From Comamonadaceae bacterium (GTDB lineage Bacteria > Pseudomonadota > Gammaproteobacteria > Burkholderiales > Burkholderiaceae_C): DNA of 64,000 nucleotides. The position numbers and the translations under genes are program-made. The DNA lies in assembly GCA_027486755.1 (NCBI GenBank), contig JAIXOM010000047.1, positions 1 through 64,000 of the forward strand. Reading direction: 5' to 3'. Below are positions 59,960-64,000 of this stretch, one piece after another. Under the pieces are notes generated by a model. It saw only the letters and a list, made by a program, of their open reading frames with translations. It ran no database searches and was not told where the DNA came from. Position 1 is the first letter of the stretch. The number at the start of each line of letters is the position of its first letter.

Positions 59960-61908
59960 CGACGTAACTCCAAGGTGAACTGCACTTGCCCTGGCGCCGC
60001 TTTGAAGTGGATACCTGCTCCCATCTTCTGGCAGATTTCGCGCACCAGGAACAGCCCCAGCCCGGTGCCCCGCACCCGCTGGGCCAAGGGGTGGCGGTAG
60101 TAGCGGCCAAAGATTTTCTCAGGGTCGGGTTGCATCTCGACGTCGACCCGGTTCCTGACCTTTAACTGCACGGTGGTTCCTGACTGGAGATCGACATCAA
60201 TGCTTGAGCCCGGCGGCGAGTGCTTGAGTGCGTTATCTAGCAAGTTGGAGACCACAAGCCTTAAAAAATCAGGCTGGCCCTCGACGCTGGCGGGCATCAG
60301 GCTTACTCGAAAACGCTGGGGCTCTGGGGTGTCGTTCACCAGATCCTGCAACAAGGCGTCCAGCTCTACCTTTGACAGTTGAGTGCCGGCCTTATCCTGC
60401 TCCAGAGCGTTCATCAGCTCGCAGCGTTCGAGCACGCTCGTCATGTCCTGGATGGAGCGTTGAATGTTGTGCAGCCTTCTGGCGCTTGCCTGCTCCTGCG
60501 CCTGCGACGGCGAAAACAGTCAGGCCAGGGCCAGTCGGATGGAAGCCAGCGGGTTCTTCAATTCATGCACCAGCATGTCGATCAGCACCTGGCGCTCGGC
60601 CAGCAGGCGCCGCTCGAAGTCTGACTGCAGGCGTGCGCGCATCAACTCATCCTGCACAGCCTGCAGCTGGGCCAGGCGCGGGCGCTGTTGCAACACCACC
60701 AGCACCAACAAAACCAGGGGGTTGACAAAATCGCTCAGCCAGGCGGCATAGCGCGCCGCGTCAAAGGCCCAGGGCGGCAGCAGAGCCAGCGAGACGACCA
60801 GCAGGATCAGGCCACCGCTGAGCGCAACTCCCCCCACCAGAATATGTCTGAAGGCGTCAGGCACGTCCTGGGTGCGCCAGGTCGCCCAGGCCAGCATCAC
60901 GGGTGTCAGCAGCAAGGCAGGTAGCATCAGTGCGTAAGTGGCCTCGCGAAAGCCCAGCAGGTTCAGGGCCACGGCCACGACCACGGTCCCATGCAGCGCG
61001 CGGCAGGCCCTGCCAAACCAGGCCGGTGGCTTGTAGGCATCGACCAGCGCTTGCGAGACCCAGACCCATAAACTCAGGCGCAGGCACACCAGTGAGTCAA
61101 AGAGCACTTGGTCTAGTTTGGGGTGGTCTTGGAGCCAGGTCAGCGCCAGCAAGCCGCTGCCCGAGGCCATGCACGCCAGAATGGTCAGGGACGACAGCAC
61201 AAAGCGGCCCATCACCCTTTGCGGGTGCAGGGCGAAGCCGATCACGCCCAGCAGTGCCACCATGGCCAGCAGGCCCAACTGCACACCGATGTCCACCCGA
61301 CCCAGGCCCTGCACGGCCTGGTCAGCCCGCCAGTGGGTTTTGACTTTCAGACCAATGGCATGGACGTTTTGGCTCTGCACCTCCAGGTACAGCAGCTGTT
61401 CCTGAGGGTGAGGCGACAAGGGAAACTCATAGCCGCCGAGGACGGCGAAGGGTTGTGAGCCGGGCAACTGGCTGCCGGCCGATTTGCGCTGCCAAAGACC
61501 ATCCGGGCTTTGCTGATGCAAATCGATGCGACCCAGAAAATGCGGTTGAACCTGGAGCGCCAGAAGCTCGGGCGTCGGCTCGCTCTGGGCGGCAATGCGT
61601 ACGCGCAGCCATCGGCTGGCCTCGCCCCAGCCCTTGCGCGGGGGCGGTTCGGCCTGCCACTGGCAGTTCAGCGCCTCAGGCAGTTGCTTGACCCTAGGGT
61701 CGGTGCAATGCTCAATCTGCCAGGTCGGTGCTGCTGCGGCAGATAGCATCCATCCCAGCCAGAGCACCAGCACCGCCAGGCCTCGCGCCAGCAGCCGAGC
61801 GGCCTTGAATGCGGCCGCATCAGCGCAGCGGTTTGCCGCCGCCGCTGGCAGGGGGAAGGAAGCAGAGATTTCTTGCACACTCTGACAATAAATATGACCT
61901 TGTTGCAC
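59956..61908 (-). pseudogene. 7TM sensor histidine kinase interrupted by one in-frame TGA
   Basis: One reading frame runs from GTG 61908 to 59956 but contains a TGA at 60522-60520. The first part (462 residues) has a signal or leader region, an extracytoplasmic beta domain (WQIEHCTDPRVKQLPEALNC), seven membrane spans (7TMR-DISM-like) and the H box VHELKNPLASIRLALA. Without a frame change, 25 codons later lies ATG 60444, beginning 162 residues with the HATPase (VSNLLDNALKHSP, GTGLGLFLVREIC). Neither piece is a complete kinase alone. A nonsense mutation, a sequencing error or stop read-through are all possible. It is translationally coupled to the regulator. Confidence 0.8.
60520..60522 (-). 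other. In-frame TGA stop separating HisKA and HATPase of the sensor kinase
   Basis: The codon order on the minus strand is CTG GCC CTG GCC TGA CTG TTT. The frame is open on both sides for hundreds of bases. A single change from GGA or CGA would create the TGA. TGA followed by C is a context known to be leaky in bacteria. No selenocysteine-type hairpin was recognised just downstream. Confidence 0.85.
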
Positions 61909-61943
61909 AATGAGCTCTTAAAGATGAGCTTGACTGGTCAGTG

Positions 61944-62801
61944 ATGCTTCGTTCATTTTCCCGACGCGAGATTTGCCTGGCGTTTGCCTTCGCTGGTGCC
62001 CTGAGCGCAAGCTGGGCTGCCGCCGAGCCCGCAGTTTCGCCGTTTTCTATCGCCTATTTCCCACAGGCTTCCCAATGGGAGTTGAGCGGGCGATTGGGTG
62101 TGCTGGCGTCGGATTACCGCACCGAATCGCGGCTGCTGCGGCACGAGGGCACCACCGTCACCGGGCTGCTCACGCCCGGTTTGCGTTGGGGCATTCTGGA
62201 CAACCTGGCGCTGGAAGTCAGTCAGCCGGTGGCTCACCGCTTCCAGGTCGACCCCTACAACCCCAACGTCGGCCCTCAGGGCCTGCGTGCGCCCACGGTG
62301 TCGGCCATACAGAGATTGGGCAAAGATCAGGCTGTGTCCTGGCGCCTGGCGGGCATGGCGCAGATCAATCCCTGGAACAACTCGGGCCTGAACCAGTGGG
62401 GCGGCTCCCTTGCAGCCGTGGTCCCAGCTGCGCCTGGCGGCCCCGCCTCGCTCACCCTGGGCGCCAGCCGCTACCCTGAGACGGGGATGTCGGTCATCAC
62501 CGCCACCGGCGCGTGGGAGCTGCCAGCAGGCCCATGGCTGTTGCAGGGCAATCTGGGGGTGTCGCAGTACAGCGCTTATGCCACCGCAGCCGCCCGCATG
62601 CAGGAGGCGCAAGGCTGGTCTGCCGGCCTGGAGGCCAGCCGTCAGGTGCGGCCCGGCCTGTGGGCGGGTCTGAGTTTTGGCGTGGCTGACCACCGCCAGC
62701 AGTTGACCACCGTACCCACAGCAAAGCTGCCGCTCGCGCTGCCGGTGTCCAACCGCACGGCCGTGCAGACGCTCACTCTGACGCTGCGGTCTTTGTATTG
62801 A
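61944..62801 (+). CDS. Probable outer-membrane beta-barrel protein
   Basis: A 285-residue exported protein with a signal peptide (SRREICLAFAFAGALSASWA, cleaved near AAAEP). The rest has alternating hydrophobic patterns typical of beta-barrels (WELSGRLGVLASDY, LRWGILDNLALEVSQPVAHR, LLQGNLGVSQYSAYATAAAR) and a C-terminal TLTLRSLY ending in Tyr, the outer-membrane insertion signal. I do not recognise a specific family. The start is ATG 61944 (GTG 61941 possible). It is divergent from the sensor kinase with a short AT-rich shared promoter region; CTGACA (61882) and CACAAT (61906) are a weak promoter pair. Confidence 0.75.
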   Translation: MLRSFSRREICLAFAFAGALSASWAAAEPAVSPFSIAYFPQASQWELSGRLGVLASDYRTESRLLRHEGTTVTGLLTPGLRWGILDNLALEVSQPVAHRFQVDPYNPNVGPQGLRAPTVSAIQRLGKDQAVSWRLAGMAQINPWNNSGLNQWGGSLAAVVPAAPGGPASLTLGASRYPETGMSVITATGAWELPAGPWLLQGNLGVSQYSAYATAAARMQEAQGWSAGLEASRQVRPGLWAGLSFGVADHRQQLTTVPTAKLPLALPVSNRTAVQTLTLTLRSLY

Positions 62802-62802
62802 G

Positions 62803-62825
62803 CGGTAGGCGCTTTCAGCCTGCCG
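62803..62825 (+). terminator. Hairpin after the outer-membrane protein gene
   Basis: CGGTAGGC (62803-62810) pairs with GCCTGCCG (62818-62825), one G:T pair, around a 7-base loop, right after the stop at 62801. It is followed by ATCTT rather than a T tract, so it is a weak candidate. Confidence 0.4.
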
Positions 62826-62882
62826 ATCTTGGGTAACGGTGGGAGCAGTCGGGGCGGTCATGTTGGCATGGGTCGCATGGGC

Positions 62883-64000
62883 TTATGCAAGCATCAGCAG
62901 GGGGTTGCCGCCCACGAGTGAGTCATAGGGAATCACGTTTTCTGCGAGGTAGAGCGCCGCCAAGGTCTGATCATGGTTCCAGACCTGGTAAGACTGACCG
63001 TACACCGTGTGCTGCCCCGCGTGGTTCCAGCCTGATTCCGTAAGCACGATCCGGTCTCCCACATTGCCATCGACTAAAAGCTGGTGACGGTTGTCCCCGG
63101 GTCCGCTTGTAAGGATGGCGTTGAAGTCGGTCAAATCAATTACGTCCCTTGCGGTGAGCTTCAGTGTGTTGTTCCCGGAGCCAGTCAGATCGACGATTTC
63201 GATGCTGCTCAGGCGGCTGCCGCCGTGCGGTGCACCCGCCGCCGGGTTGGCCGCTTCCGTCAGGTCGAGCACCAAGCCTGAGCCGCTGAGCGCCAATGTG
63301 TCGGTGCCGCTGCCGCCGTCGATGCGGGCGAGTCGATCCACATTGACTTCGCTGCCCATGGGACTTTGCAAGGCTGTGATCATGGTCTGCCCGATCACAA
63401 AGAGATCGTTACCGCTGCCGCCATAAAGCACGCTGGCGGCGGTGGCCGTGAGGCTGTCGTTGCCAGCGCCGCCCACCAGGGTTTTGGGCTGACCTGCATC
63501 GTTCAAGTTGTTATCTATGCTGTTACCCAGTTCATCGATGGCCACCTGTGCGTAGGCGCTGGCGGCGCTGCCAAAAACCAGGTGACTCCTGCCTGTGTCA
63601 AAGTCGATGATGCCGGGCGAGCCGATGATCAGGTCGGCAAGCCCGTCTCCGTCTATATCGCCTGCCGTGTTGACATAGGCGCCGGACTGCGAGCCACTTT
63701 CTTCGCCCCAAATCACAAAGCCGCCGATGCTGTAGGCCACATCGTCGAGCTCTACAACGCCACTTTGCGATTGGCCAAACACCACGTAACTCAGGCCGCG
63801 CTCCCCGTCGGCCAGGCGGGTGCCCACGATCAGGTCGGCCAGGCCGTCGCCATTGATGTCGCCGGCCGGGCCGATGCGCATGTTGCTGGCGAACTGCGAT
63901 GAGTTCGTACGCGCCCGGATGACGAGACCCTGCGACCCCAGGCTGCCCAGGTTCACATCTGTCGTTCCGGCCTGGCCGAACACCACATAGCTCTCGGCTG
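62883..64000 (-). CDS. FG-GAP / RTX repeat surface protein, partial (C-terminal part)
   Basis: The frame runs in from the right edge, so only about 370 C-terminal residues are seen. It contains integrin-like FG-GAP repeats with calcium loops (PAGDINGDGLADLIVGTRLA and TAGDIDGDGLADLIIGSPG), followed by RTX-type repeats (LVGGAGNDSLTATAASVLYG, GGSGNDLFVIG). The end is WNHDQTLAALYLAENVIPYD and NPLLMLA. RTX/FG-GAP proteins are usually large, secreted by type I systems and involved in adhesion or biofilm; the location is inferred. The N-terminus and secretion genes lie outside the window. Confidence 0.85.
   Translation of the reverse strand, partial: AESYVVFGQAGTTDVNLGSLGSQGLVIRARTNSSQFASNMRIGPAGDINGDGLADLIVGTRLADGERGLSYVVFGQSQSGVVELDDVAYSIGGFVIWGEESGSQSGAYVNTAGDIDGDGLADLIIGSPGIIDFDTGRSHLVFGSAASAYAQVAIDELGNSIDNNLNDAGQPKTLVGGAGNDSLTATAASVLYGGSGNDLFVIGQTMITALQSPMGSEVNVDRLARIDGGSGTDTLALSGSGLVLDLTEAANPAAGAPHGGSRLSSIEIVDLTGSGNNTLKLTARDVIDLTDFNAILTSGPGDNRHQLLVDGNVGDRIVLTESGWNHAGQHTVYGQSYQVWNHDQTLAALYLAENVIPYDSLVGGNPLLMLA

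Noticed and set aside
60520-60522. Selenocysteine codon in the sensor kinase
   Set aside because: No SECIS-like hairpin was recognised immediately downstream, and histidine kinases are not known selenoproteins.

Overview
The window is GC-rich, densely coding DNA with the gene order and protein types of a betaproteobacterium of the order Burkholderiales, most like the Comamonadaceae. The placement rests on surE-pcm-nlpD, dapC-dapD-dapE-prmB, smc-zipA-ligA, map-glnD and parE/parC, and is inferred from gene content only. No rRNA, tRNA, CRISPR array, prophage or intact insertion sequence was found.

Layout. 1-260: two copies of a REP-like palindrome. 261-2756: surE-pcm-nlpD on the plus strand; rpoS, the usual next gene, is absent. 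2776-8997: a minus-strand operon dapC-dapD-dapE-prmB-yheS (lysine/DAP synthesis plus translation factors). 9245-16729: four consecutive paralogous hybrid histidine kinases with no separate output regulator, the most unusual block here. 16755-24464: a small unknown gene, then smc-zipA-ligA-def (chromosome organisation, division, DNA ligation, deformylation). SMC has Ala in place of the Walker B catalytic Glu, and ligA carries an in-frame repeat-like insert. 24603-30093: minus-strand glnD, map, a methyltransferase, a 41-residue membrane protein and an MFS transporter. 30161-35504: a LexA-type box in front of parE, then a lytic transglycosylase and parC.

35650-41953 is the plastic region. A metallo-hydrolase gene and kefFB flank two different toxin-antitoxin pairs (brnTA and a RelE-type pair). 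A 182-bp piece of the hydrolase gene head and a 67-bp piece of the kefB tail are each duplicated so that each TA pair lies between the same two borders. A gph remnant and ridA follow. 42146-46489: TRAP transporter genes dctQM and dctP, separated by the phospholipase gene pldA.

46689-59239: two clusters of the circularly permuted ATP-grasp / alpha-E / transglutaminase / DUF2126 system (three genes on minus, two on plus) on either side of comEC; this is a predicted peptide-ligase and peptide-modification pathway whose product is unknown. 59243-61908: an OmpR-type regulator and its sensor kinase, the latter interrupted by one in-frame TGA. 61944-62801: a probable outer-membrane beta-barrel protein. 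62883-64000: the C-terminal part of a large FG-GAP/RTX-repeat surface protein running off the right edge.

Places where a start codon, a pseudogene or a short ORF is uncertain are marked in the entries.
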